17,508 bases of DNA from an uncultured Lachnospiraceae bacterium (GTDB lineage Bacteria > Bacillota > Clostridia > Lachnospirales > Lachnospiraceae): the NCBI GenBank assembly GCA_934351765.1, contig CAKRJM010000020.1, positions 1 to 17,508 on the forward strand. Direction: 5' to 3'. A program made the position numbers and the translations under genes. Below, one piece after another: positions 6,516-14,107 of this stretch (the stretch's first letter is position 1; each line of letters starts with the position of its first letter). Below the pieces are notes generated by a model. That model had not been told where the DNA came from and did no database searches. It was given only the letters and a program-made list of their open reading frames with translations.

Positions 6516-7511
6516 TTACTGAGCCTGTGCCTGAACTGCAGTGATCGCAACAACACCAACGATATCGGAAGCGCTGCAGCCTCTGGACAGATCGTTTACA
6601 GGAGCTGCAATGCCCTGGGTCATAGGACCGTAAGCTTCTGCCTTTGCAAGTCTCTGAACCAGCTTGTAGCCAATGTTTCCTGCATCAAGGTCAGGGAAGA
6701 TCAGAACGTTTGCCTGTCCGGCAACATCACTTCCGGGAGCCTTGGAAGCGCCTACGCTGGGAACGATGGCTGCATCAAGCTGCATCTCGCCGTCCAGCTT
6801 TAATTCCGGATAGTTTTCCTTTGCGATTCTGGTCGCTTCTACAACCTTATCAACATCTGCATGCTTTGCACTGCCCTTTGTGGAATGGGAAAGCATTGCA
6901 ACCTTGGGCTCTTTTCCTACTAACAGCTTAAAGGACTCTGCGGAGGAGCCTGCGATAGCAGCCAGCTCTTCCGGTGTCGGGTTCTGGTTCAGGCCACAGT
7001 CGGAGAATACGAAGGTTCCTTCTTCGCCGAACTCACAGTCCGGAACTACCATTAAGAAGAATGCGGAAACCAGCTTGGTTCCGGGCTTTGTCTTCACGAT
7101 CTGAAGGCAGGGACGAAGCGTATTTGCGGTGGAGTGGCATGCACCGGATACAAGACCGTCTGCATGTCCTGCCTTGATCATCAGGCAGCCGTAATAGCAG
7201 TAGTCGTTGAAGATGGTCTCTTTTGCCTTTTCGGGAGTCATTCCCTTATTCTTACGAAGCTCTACGAACAGATCGATGTACTCCTGAGTCTTCTCATAGG
7301 TATGAGGATCAATGATCGTTGCCTTGGAGATATCCAGGCCCTTGCTGTTCTCGGCAACCTCTTCGGGGGTACCGATGATGATCAGGTTTGCGAAATCCTC
7401 TTCCAGGATCTGAGCAGCTGCCTCGAAGGTTCTTCTGTCCATGGACTCAGGCAGGATAATAGTCTTCTTGTCCTGCTTGGCCTTTGCTTTAATGGTGTCA
7501 ATGAATGCCAT
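6516..7511 (-). CDS. pta: Phosphate acetyltransferase
   Basis: Interconverts acetyl-CoA plus phosphate and acetyl phosphate plus CoA, the first step of ATP-yielding acetate formation in fermenters. It is the short, single-domain type (331 aa) without the N-terminal P-loop domain of enterobacterial Pta. Typical stretches are ILPESMDRRTFEAA near residue 20, LVSGACHSTANTLRPCLQIVKTKPG, AMLSHSTKGSAKHADVDKV, LDGEMQLDAAIVPSVGASKAPGSDVAGQANVLIFPDLDAGNIGYKLVQRL and a C-terminal GPMTQGIAAPVNDLSRGCSASDIV. The ATG follows AAAGGAG. It has its own promoter and terminator. Acetate kinase, commonly the next gene in Firmicutes, is absent from the window. Confidence 0.98.
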   Translation of the reverse strand: MAFIDTIKAKAKQDKKTIILPESMDRRTFEAAAQILEEDFANLIIIGTPEEVAENSKGLDISKATIIDPHTYEKTQEYIDLFVELRKNKGMTPEKAKETIFNDYCYYGCLMIKAGHADGLVSGACHSTANTLRPCLQIVKTKPGTKLVSAFFLMVVPDCEFGEEGTFVFSDCGLNQNPTPEELAAIAGSSAESFKLLVGKEPKVAMLSHSTKGSAKHADVDKVVEATRIAKENYPELKLDGEMQLDAAIVPSVGASKAPGSDVAGQANVLIFPDLDAGNIGYKLVQRLAKAEAYGPMTQGIAAPVNDLSRGCSASDIVGVVAITAVQAQAQ

Positions 7512-7557
7512 GATGTTTGGCTCCTTTCGTAAAAAATCAAAATTTATCTAATATCAT

Positions 7558-7586
7558 ATTATACCGTATCCTCTTCGTATTAACAA
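7558..7586 (-). promoter_or_regulatory. Promoter of pta
   Basis: On the minus strand TTGTTA (7581-7586) and TATAAT (7558-7563) lie 17 bp apart. The leader to the pta ATG is about 40 nt. It is back to back with the tmcAL promoter; the two -35 elements are about 43 bp apart. Confidence 0.8.
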
Positions 7587-7629
7587 GAGATATTCCCAAT
7601 TTTCTTTTTGTTCTTTTCTGAATTGGCGC

Positions 7630-7658
7630 TTGTTATTTTCCGGTCTCCGTCTTAAAAT
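7630..7658 (+). promoter_or_regulatory. Candidate promoter of tmcAL
   Basis: TTGTTA (7630-7635), 17 bp, TAAAAT (7653-7658). The leader to the ATG at 7741 is about 76 nt. The fit is moderate, but the position, divergent to pta, is right. Confidence 0.55.
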
Positions 7659-7740
7659 AAAGATAATTTCAGATGCTGTTTTTGCCTGTCCTGCCGCAGA
7701 GCTGAAACTGATCGTTACCCCGTGGAAAGGAGCTGATCCC

Positions 7741-9021
7741 ATGAAAACAGTCGGACTTATCACTGAATATAATCCGCTTCACAATGGCCATGTCCGTCAT
7801 ATCCGTATGGCAAAGGAGCGCTCCGGCGCCGATTATGTCATTGCCGTCATGAGCGGCCACTATGTCCAGCGGGGGGAACCTGCCTGCATGGACAAATATC
7901 TCCGGACCGAAGCCGCCCTGAAAGCCGGTGTGGATCTCGTTCTGGAGCTTCCTGTTTTCTATGCCGCAGGAAGCGCCGAATATTTTGCTGCCGGAGCCGT
8001 CACTCTTTTAGACCGGCTGGGCGTTGTGGATACCTTATGCTTCGGAAGCGAAAGCAATGACCTGGAAACCATGAGCACTCTGGCCCATGTGCTGGCCTCC
8101 GAACCGGAGCCCTTTTCCCGGAAGCTCCGGGAGCTGCTTTCCGGCGGCATGAGCTTTCCGGCCGCCAGGAGCGTTGCCCTGCATGCGTATCTGGACATGA
8201 TCCATACTCCGATTCCGAAGGAAGCCTTAAACAGCCTTCTTTCCACTCCAAACAACATTCTCGGGATCGAATACCTCAAGGTTCTGTTCCGCCGTCATTC
8301 TGCGATCCGTCCGGATACGATCCGCCGCACCGGAGATTACCGCTCAGAAGTTCTCACTCCGCCCTGCTGCTCGGCCTCTGCCCTCCGCCGGATCCTGGAA
8401 ACAGAGCACTCCCGCTGCGCCCCTGTGTCCGCCCAGACCTTTAAGGTCTTACGCTCCTGCGTTCCGAGGGATTCCTATATGCTCCTGGCAGAAGCCTTTC
8501 AGACCAGGCTTCCCGTGGTTCTCGATGATTTTTCTTCGTTTCTGCTCTATAAGCTTCTGGCAGTACGAAACGGCTCCATGACTGAATATCTGGATCTCTC
8601 ACCGGAGCTGGAAACCAGGATCCGTGCATCCCTTACAGGCATGACCTCCTTCTCCTGCCTTATTGATGCGGTAAAATGCCGCCAGTATACCAGAACCAGG
8701 ATCAGCCGGGCGCTTCTCCATCTTCTTCTGGAAATCCGTGTTTCCGATCTGGATCGTTACCGGGAAGCCGATTATATTCCCTATGCCCGTGTTCTCGGAT
8801 TCCGAAAAAGTGCCGAACCGCTTCTTCGCCAGATCAAGTCGCATGCTTCGATTCCGCTGCTCACCAAGCTGGCAAACGCCGAAAAGCAGCTTTCTCCTGC
8901 AGGGCAGTTCATGCTGGACCAGGAGATCTTTGCTTCCGATCTTTATCAGGCCGCCGTCCTGCTAAAATTCGGAACACCCATGCGCAATGAATACACCCAG
9001 GGACTTGTGATCCTAAAATAA
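7741..9021 (+). CDS. tmcAL: tRNA(Met) cytidine acetate ligase (YlbM family)
   Basis: The family enzyme uses acetate and ATP, through acetyl-adenylate, to form N4-acetylcytidine at the wobble base of elongator tRNA(Met), as shown for B. subtilis TmcAL. The adenylate-forming HxGH motif is H14-N-G-H17 in GLITEYNPLHNGHVRHI. The family segments SGHYVQRGEPACMDKYLRTEAAL and DLVLELPVFYAAGSAEYFAAGAV follow, then CFGSESND and, mid-protein, SLLSTPNNILGIEYLK. At 426 aa it has the usual length. The ATG at 7741 follows GGAAAGGAG. The frame is open 37 codons further upstream, but that part contains the promoter and lacks family sequence. It is the only plus-strand gene here and is monocistronic. Confidence 0.95.
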   Translation: MKTVGLITEYNPLHNGHVRHIRMAKERSGADYVIAVMSGHYVQRGEPACMDKYLRTEAALKAGVDLVLELPVFYAAGSAEYFAAGAVTLLDRLGVVDTLCFGSESNDLETMSTLAHVLASEPEPFSRKLRELLSGGMSFPAARSVALHAYLDMIHTPIPKEALNSLLSTPNNILGIEYLKVLFRRHSAIRPDTIRRTGDYRSEVLTPPCCSASALRRILETEHSRCAPVSAQTFKVLRSCVPRDSYMLLAEAFQTRLPVVLDDFSSFLLYKLLAVRNGSMTEYLDLSPELETRIRASLTGMTSFSCLIDAVKCRQYTRTRISRALLHLLLEIRVSDLDRYREADYIPYARVLGFRKSAEPLLRQIKSHASIPLLTKLANAEKQLSPAGQFMLDQEIFASDLYQAAVLLKFGTPMRNEYTQGLVILK

Positions 9022-9046
9022 GGACAGGCGTTAATTCGCCTGTCCT
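9021..9046. terminator. Hairpin shared by convergent tmcAL and the AraC-family gene
   Basis: AGGACAGGCG (9021-9030) and CGCCTGTCCT (9037-9046) form a perfect 10-bp stem around TTAATT. It starts at the last base of tmcAL. It also contains the final codons and the stop of the convergent araC-type gene. The T-tracts are only moderate on both sides (ATTTCATCTGATTTT on plus, TATTTTA on minus), but it probably acts in both directions. Confidence 0.75.
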
Positions 9047-9954
9047 ATTTCATCTGATTTTCGAAACATCATCGGAATCTCCACCTCTGCATGTGTCGGT
9101 GAAAAGTCTCTGGTATAATTTTTGCGATACTCGGTCGGTGAAATCCCCACATTCTTTTTAAAGAGAGAGCTGAAATACAACGGATTATCATAGCCGATCT
9201 GCTTTGCCACCTCTGCGACCGCATACTTGGTATTGGTCAGCAGATAACGGGCAATCTCTAACCGCTTCTTGATCAGATAGTCAATGGGAGACATTCCCAT
9301 ATCCTTCTTAAATTGGTGGCTGATATAGGACTTGCTGATAAAGGATGCTTCTGACAGCGTATCCAGATTGATTGCCTGATGATAATTTTTATCAATATAA
9401 TCCTTTATAATATGACTGTAGCTTTTTGCCTCCGCTTTATCCTTCTCCATCAGAATATTTAACTGATAGATCCGAAGGATCTGGGTCGCGATCACATTTC
9501 CCAGTGCTGACACGACCGGCATATAAACAGTTTCCGGCCGGGAGGTTTCCCGGATCAGCTCCTGAAAATAAAACTCCAGCTGATTCTTATACGGTCCCGC
9601 GGAAAAGACGGGATATTCCTCCGGCATCAACGTATTATAAGCAAACGGCGGATAACAGAAATCGATCATTCCGATAAAATAAAACTCAAAATTCTCTTCA
9701 TTGTAATTCCCGGACGAATTTGATATGTAAGGATTAAATAAAGCAATATCTCCCGCCTTCATCCGATACTCTTTTCCGTCAATCGTAACGCTTCCCTTTC
9801 CGTCGACACAGAAAAGGACCTCCGCGCACTCATGGAAATGAGACGGACAGCTCCAGTTTTTTTCTCTGCGAAGATGTCCGGTATAGGTTACTGTCGGTCC
9901 GATGCTGCAGGACGAATTCTCCGTACCTTCAAAAATATTTTTTTCAAATGCCAT
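9031..9954 (-). CDS. AraC-family transcriptional regulator with N-terminal cupin sensor domain
   Basis: A 307-aa DNA-binding regulator. Residues about 20-100 form a cupin-like ligand domain (H39-F-H41-E42, then VDGKGSVTIDGKEYRMKAGDIALFNP). The C-terminal 100 residues hold the two helix-turn-helix units of AraC/XylS proteins, seen in IKDYIDKNYHQAINLDTLSEASFISKSYISHQFKKDMGMSPIDYLIKKRLEIARYLL and the family signature AKQIGYDNPLYFSSLFKKNVGISPTEYRK. Such regulators often respond to sugars, but no carbohydrate gene is near it. It has its own promoter and is separated from the Liv unit by a terminator, so its target is not evident. The ATG follows GGGGATAAAGC, a modest site. Confidence 0.93.
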   Translation of the reverse strand: MAFEKNIFEGTENSSCSIGPTVTYTGHLRREKNWSCPSHFHECAEVLFCVDGKGSVTIDGKEYRMKAGDIALFNPYISNSSGNYNEENFEFYFIGMIDFCYPPFAYNTLMPEEYPVFSAGPYKNQLEFYFQELIRETSRPETVYMPVVSALGNVIATQILRIYQLNILMEKDKAEAKSYSHIIKDYIDKNYHQAINLDTLSEASFISKSYISHQFKKDMGMSPIDYLIKKRLEIARYLLTNTKYAVAEVAKQIGYDNPLYFSSLFKKNVGISPTEYRKNYTRDFSPTHAEVEIPMMFRKSDEIGQAN

Positions 9955-9999
9955 GCTTTATCCCCATCCCTTTCAATTTTCACCCTGTTTCATTCACTA

Positions 10000-10028
10000 A
10001 TCATATCACCCTTTTTCTTTTTTGTCAA
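10000..10028 (-). promoter_or_regulatory. Promoter of the AraC-family gene
   Basis: The minus strand has TTGACA (10023-10028), 17 bp, TATGAT (10000-10005), with TGA giving an extended -10. The leader is about 40 nt. Confidence 0.8.
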
Positions 10029-10101
10029 TTTTTGCTAAAATAGTTCTTGTTACAGCCTTATCTTTCGACGCTTTTCTCATTTCATGAAAAACCTTTTCCT
10101 G

Positions 10102-10164
10102 CAAAACAAAAGGCGGCCATACACCCAAGCCCTGTTTTCACAGAGCTGGGAATATGCCCGCCTT
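10102..10164 (-). terminator. Long terminator hairpin at the end of the Liv unit
   Basis: AAGGCGG (10110-10116) pairs with CCGCCTT (10158-10164). The bases between continue the pairing with G-U wobbles and small bulges, giving a stem of over 20 bp and a short A-rich loop. On the minus strand the stem runs into TTTTGTTTTG. It lies about 50 nt after the hydrolase-like gene. Confidence 0.88.
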
Positions 10165-10214
10165 CGTGGCAGCATAACCTGTTTCTATTCAGTTTAAGCT
10201 TTTCTTAATCCGTC

Positions 10215-10718
10215 TTATTTCTTTCTTGTGAAGCAAAGATCACAGCAGTCATCACCCTCTGCAATCTTCTTGCTCAGAGAGAACTCACAGTTCATATCTC
10301 TTGCAAACTGTCTGTCACCCTCCATTGCGATATCGCAGAACAGTGCACAGTCCTCATCAGAGAATCCGAGCTCTCTCCATGCGGTAAGCAGGGGACAGTA
10401 ATGCATTTCTACATGAACCTTATCCTCGCTGATCTCAACAATCTTGTTCTCGAAGGAAACCGGCTCTGCAACAAACAGATCACCAAATTCCTTCATGCTC
10501 ATGGGATCCTTCATATGATCCTTGAAGTTTGCGTTCGACTGGAAGCATCCGCAGCGGTTGATTGCCGCACGGCCAACCTTTTCCATATCTCCGCCTGCTT
10601 TTCTTACTTCATCTAAAAGCAGTGCCATCCAGATCGCACGATGACCGATGCAGTAACGCTTTGCTTCGATCAGGGGATCTCCTGTATGAATCGGTTTGTT
10701 TTCATTGTACTTTGCCAT
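10215..10718 (-). CDS. L-2-amino-thiazoline-4-carboxylic acid hydrolase-like protein
   Basis: A 167-aa cytosolic protein that I assign to the ATC hydrolase-like family from the pattern HYCPLLTAWRELGFSDEDCALFCDIAMEGDRQFARD followed by FSLSKKIAEGDDCCDLCF. Founding members open the thiazoline ring of L-2-amino-thiazoline-4-carboxylate on the way to cysteine in Pseudomonas. Most homologues in anaerobes have no proven activity. It is rich in cysteine: ten, at positions 23, 56, 58, 108, 124, 128, 144, 158, 159 and 162. A metal or redox role is therefore possible. It starts with ATG after AAGGAGA, 29 nt after livF, and a strong terminator follows. It is thus the last gene of the importer unit and may process the imported substrate. 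The family call is fairly firm; the substrate is inferred. Confidence 0.75.
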   Translation of the reverse strand: MAKYNENKPIHTGDPLIEAKRYCIGHRAIWMALLLDEVRKAGGDMEKVGRAAINRCGCFQSNANFKDHMKDPMSMKEFGDLFVAEPVSFENKIVEISEDKVHVEMHYCPLLTAWRELGFSDEDCALFCDIAMEGDRQFARDMNCEFSLSKKIAEGDDCCDLCFTRKK

Positions 10719-10747
10719 AATTGTAATCTCCTTTTCTATTTTGCTGT

Positions 10748-11458
10748 TTATTTATTGCCGAGGTATGCTTTCCGCACCTCGTCATTATGCTGCATCTCCT
10801 TGGCGTCTCCATGGAACTTCACATTTCCGACTTCAAGAACGTAACAGCGGTCTGCAATCCGCAGTGCCATGTTTGCATTCTGTTCAACCAGAAGAATCGT
10901 CGTTCCCTGCTTATGGATGGTTTTGATCAGATTAAAGATCTCCAGCACCAGATTAGGTGCCAGACCCATGGACGGTTCGTCCAGCATCAGAAGCTTCGGC
11001 TTGTTCATCAGCGCACGGCCAATGGCCAGCATCTGCTGCTCTCCTCCGGAAAGAGTTCCCGCCTGCTGTTTCTTTCTCTCCTGCAGTCTGGGAAACAGAT
11101 CATATACATAATCAAAGGAATCTGCAATTTCCTTCTTATCCTTCCGGCAATATGCACCAAGTCTTAAATTCTGCTCCACGGAAAGCTCCGGGAACACTTC
11201 TCTGCCCTCCGGGCTTAAGGTAACACCCTGCTTTACGATCTGGGTCGGTGACATTTTGGTCAGATCATGACCGTTGAACTCAATTTTGCTTCCGGCTGCG
11301 GCCTTTAACACTCCTGCAATCGTCAGAAGCGTGGTGGATTTTCCGGCGCCGTTGCTTCCGATCAATGTAACCAGCTCACCGTCTTCAACCTGGAAGTTTA
11401 TCCCCTTCAAAGCGTGGATGTTTCCGTAATATGTATTCATTGAATCAATCGTCAGCAT
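10748..11458 (-). CDS. livF: Branched-chain amino acid-type ABC transporter, ATPase LivF
   Basis: One of the two ATPases that drive the HAAT-type importer from the cytosolic side. Walker A is GSNGAGKST, the signature LSGGEQQMLAIGRALM, Walker B LLMLDEPSMGLAP, and the switch histidine is replaced by the EQN sequence (ILLVEQNANMAL) usual in LivF. I chose the ATG at 11456-11458 (MLTIDSMNTYYG, like the E. coli LivF start), with AGGAAAG upstream. A GTG three codons earlier (11467) is closer to that site than normal. The 5' end overlaps livG by 14 bp, so translation is coupled. About 236 aa, the usual size. Confidence 0.96.
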   Translation of the reverse strand: MLTIDSMNTYYGNIHALKGINFQVEDGELVTLIGSNGAGKSTTLLTIAGVLKAAAGSKIEFNGHDLTKMSPTQIVKQGVTLSPEGREVFPELSVEQNLRLGAYCRKDKKEIADSFDYVYDLFPRLQERKKQQAGTLSGGEQQMLAIGRALMNKPKLLMLDEPSMGLAPNLVLEIFNLIKTIHKQGTTILLVEQNANMALRIADRCYVLEVGNVKFHGDAKEMQHNDEVRKAYLGNK

Positions 11459-12221
11459 CGTCTTCACTCTTTCCTAAATAAGCTTCCACTACCGTCTGAT
11501 TATTTGCAATTTCTTCCGGCAGTCCGTCTGCAATCATTTTTCCATGGTCAAGAACGTAGATCCGATCCGAAATGTTCATTACCACGCTCATATCATGCTC
11601 GATCAGTATGATCGTAAAGCCCTGCGCCTGCAGACCCTTGATAAATTTCAGAAGTTCTTCGGATTCCTGAGGATTCATACCTGCCGCAGGCTCATCCAGA
11701 AGAAGGAGCTTTGCACCGGTCGCAATCGCACGGGCGATCTCCAGCTTTCTCTGTTCGCCATAAGGGAGGTTTCCGGCATACGTATGAATATATTTTCCAA
11801 ATCCTAATGACTCAAGTACTTCCAGCGCTTTTAAATGTGCTTCCTTTTCATATTTCCGGAATCTGGGCGTCCGGAAAATCAGATCAAATGTATTGTATTT
11901 CGTATTCTGATGGTAGCCGATCATTACGTTTTCAATGGTCCGCATATTCTTAAACAGCCGGATATTCTGAAAGGTTCTTGCGATTCCCGCGTTCACGATA
12001 CGCTGTACCTTCTGGTTCTGGATCTCTTCTCCATCAAATACGATAGTTCCTTCTGTTACATCATAAACACCGGTCAGAAGATTAAAGATTGTTGTTTTTC
12101 CGGCTCCGTTGGGGCCGATAATGCTGACAATCTCGCCCTTCTCCACATGAAAGTTTACATTACTTACAGCCGACAGGCCGCCGAATTGCTTAGACACATT
12201 ATTTACTTCCAGAAACGCCAT
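11445..12221 (-). CDS. livG: Branched-chain amino acid-type ABC transporter, ATPase LivG
   Basis: Second ATPase of the importer. Walker A is GPNGAGKTT, the signature the LivG-type LPYGEQRKLEIARAIA, Walker B LLLLDEPAAGMNPQE, and the switch histidine IEHDMSVVMN. The segment ARTFQNIRLFKNMRTIENVMIG is diagnostic of LivG. I chose the ATG at 12219-12221 (MAFLEVNNVSKQFGG) because GGGAGG lies 8 nt upstream. The GTG at 12230 would overlap that site. The 5' end overlaps livM by 23 bp and the 3' end overlaps livF by 14 bp. Confidence 0.96.
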   Translation of the reverse strand: MAFLEVNNVSKQFGGLSAVSNVNFHVEKGEIVSIIGPNGAGKTTIFNLLTGVYDVTEGTIVFDGEEIQNQKVQRIVNAGIARTFQNIRLFKNMRTIENVMIGYHQNTKYNTFDLIFRTPRFRKYEKEAHLKALEVLESLGFGKYIHTYAGNLPYGEQRKLEIARAIATGAKLLLLDEPAAGMNPQESEELLKFIKGLQAQGFTIILIEHDMSVVMNISDRIYVLDHGKMIADGLPEEIANNQTVVEAYLGKSEDDADD

Positions 12222-13194
12222 TCGGCTCACCTCCCTGTTCTTTTACTTTCACAAATCTCGGGAATACATAAGGACGCTTGCTGGGTCCGCCCAGAAGTCC
12301 GTCGGTACGGAATACCATCATCACGATCAGGATCAGACCGTACACGATGAAACGGTACTCTGCCAGGAAACGAAGCACCTCGGGGAAGGATACCAGAACC
12401 ACTGCACCGAGAAGCATGCCCTTAATGGAGCCCATACCACCGAAGATAACGATACTGAGGATCATCATGGACACATCCGAGTTAAAGGAGTTTGCATCCA
12501 CATAACCGGACAGATGTGCATATAATGCACCGCAGCAGCCGGCCATGGCGGTAGAGATTGTAAACGCCAGTCTCTTGTAATGGCTCAGCTCGATTCCCAT
12601 TAAGGAGGAAGCCAGCGGATCATCCTTGATCGCACGAAGCGTTCTTCCAAGCTTGGAGCGTTCAATGGCGATGCACAGCAGCACCATCAGTACCAGGAAA
12701 ACCAGGCACAGATAATACATACCGTTGTTAGTTGTCTTTAAGGTCATCCCGAAAAACTCAGGCTTTTTGATATTCTGGAGACCGTAAGTCCCGTGTGTTA
12801 AGGACTCCCAGTTTACGATCAGAACCTTTACGATCTCACCAAAGCCCATGGTAATGATCGCCAGATAGGTTCCAGACAGCTTCATGGTCGGAAGGCTGAA
12901 CAGCCAGCCGATAAAGCCGGTCATGATGATGCCACAGACACAGGTGATCAGGAAGTTCCATCCAAAATGTTCGGAAAGAAGTCCGGATGTATAAGCGCCA
13001 ATGGCATAAAACGCTGCATGGCCCAGGGAAATCTGTCCCATGTAGCCGGTGATAATGTTCAGGCTTAACGCCAGCATTGAATAAATAAAGATCAGGCTGA
13101 TCACACGCTGCATATATCTGCTGAGCCCAACCGCAGGAAGAGCGATCAGGGCAACAAGGAGAACAAGCCAGATGATTTTATCTCTCTTATCCAT
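12199..13194 (-). CDS. livM: Branched-chain amino acid-type ABC transporter, permease LivM
   Basis: Membrane permease (331 aa, about ten hydrophobic segments) that pairs with LivH. Recognisable parts are LALSLNIITGYMGQISLGHAAFYAIGAYTSGLL near the N-terminus, the ATPase-contacting loop GRTLRAIKDDPLASSLMGIELSHYKRLAFTISTAMAG in the middle, and IFGGMGSIKGMLLGAVVLVSFPEVLRF before the last helix. The ATG follows GGAGGAG, 15 nt after livH. Its hydrophilic C-terminal tail (KVKEQGGEPNGVSGSK) is encoded where livG already begins. Confidence 0.96.
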   Translation of the reverse strand: MDKRDKIIWLVLLVALIALPAVGLSRYMQRVISLIFIYSMLALSLNIITGYMGQISLGHAAFYAIGAYTSGLLSEHFGWNFLITCVCGIIMTGFIGWLFSLPTMKLSGTYLAIITMGFGEIVKVLIVNWESLTHGTYGLQNIKKPEFFGMTLKTTNNGMYYLCLVFLVLMVLLCIAIERSKLGRTLRAIKDDPLASSLMGIELSHYKRLAFTISTAMAGCCGALYAHLSGYVDANSFNSDVSMMILSIVIFGGMGSIKGMLLGAVVLVSFPEVLRFLAEYRFIVYGLILIVMMVFRTDGLLGGPSKRPYVFPRFVKVKEQGGEPNGVSGSK

Positions 13195-13209
13195 GTTTCA
13201 CTCCTCCAA

Positions 13210-14085
13210 TTATACTTTAGAAATCTTCGCCTTGCCGAACAGTCCGTTGGGACGGATGATCAGAACAATGAACAGAAGAACGAATGCAACCGCATCACGG
13301 TATGCACCGGATAAAAACTGTACCGTCAGGCTCTCTGCAATTCCCAGAATGATGCCGCCGATAGCGGAACCGTATAATACGCCGATACCGCCGAGAACCG
13401 ATGCCGAGAAGCCCTTCAGACCGATCATGGCACCCATGGTCGGGTACACCGTCTGATAATAGCTTGCCAGCAGAAGCGCTGCGATTACCGCAGACATACC
13501 GCTCAGGAAGAAGGTCACACTGATAACTGCTTTTGCATTAATTCCCATCAGATCCGCCGCTCTGGGATTCTGCTCAACCGCCTGCATGGCAAGACCGATC
13601 TTGCTTTTATGGATCAGAAGAGACAGACCTACCAGAAGGATAACGGAAACGATCAGAATATAAACCTGAGACAGTGCAAACTTGATGTTTCCGATCTCAA
13701 TCATCGTGGTTCCCAGCAGTGCCGGGAAGGACTTGATCTCTGTACCAAACAGGATCTGAAGCCCGTTTGTAATAATGTAGGAAAAACCGATGGTGGTAAC
13801 GAGGGCGGCAATCCCCGGCGCCTTCTTCTTTCGAAGAAGGGCCAGGATCGATCTGTCGTATATTACCAGCAGCCCGCCGGTGAAGATAATGCTCAGAATC
13901 ACAGCCGGAATCGTCCCCAGATTCCATGTCACAAACATCAGTATCATATGTGCGCCGAACGCATAGATCGCGCCATGCGCCATGTTGATCATTTTCAGTA
14001 TGCCGAACACCAGGGAATAACCTACGGCAATCAGTGCATAAATCAATCCCATGGTCAGGCCGTTGACTAAATATTGGACAGTCAT
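13210..14085 (-). CDS. livH: Branched-chain amino acid-type ABC transporter, permease LivH
   Basis: Membrane permease (291 aa, about eight hydrophobic segments). It starts with the family pattern VQYLVNGLTMGLIYALIAVGYSLVFGILKMINMAHGAIYAFGAH. The ATPase-contact loop is GLAMQAVEQNPRAADLMGINAKAVISVTFFLSG, and the GLKGFSASVLGGIGVLYGSAIGGIILGIAESL stretch precedes the last membrane part. The ATG follows GGGAGG, 22 nt downstream of the binding-protein gene. Confidence 0.96.
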   Translation of the reverse strand: MTVQYLVNGLTMGLIYALIAVGYSLVFGILKMINMAHGAIYAFGAHMILMFVTWNLGTIPAVILSIIFTGGLLVIYDRSILALLRKKKAPGIAALVTTIGFSYIITNGLQILFGTEIKSFPALLGTTMIEIGNIKFALSQVYILIVSVILLVGLSLLIHKSKIGLAMQAVEQNPRAADLMGINAKAVISVTFFLSGMSAVIAALLLASYYQTVYPTMGAMIGLKGFSASVLGGIGVLYGSAIGGIILGIAESLTVQFLSGAYRDAVAFVLLFIVLIIRPNGLFGKAKISKV

Positions 14086-14107
14086 TTTTTGCCTCCCGTC
14101 CTGCGTA

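Noticed and set aside
7630..7740. 37-residue N-terminal extension of tmcAL
   Set aside because: It contains the candidate promoter; the family's N-terminus (MKTVGLITEYNPLHNGH) begins exactly at 7741 after GGAAAGGAG.
13609..14070. Plus-strand ORF of 153 aa opposite livH
   Set aside because: Rich in Gln, Asn and His, as expected from the complement of a membrane protein; no start signals.
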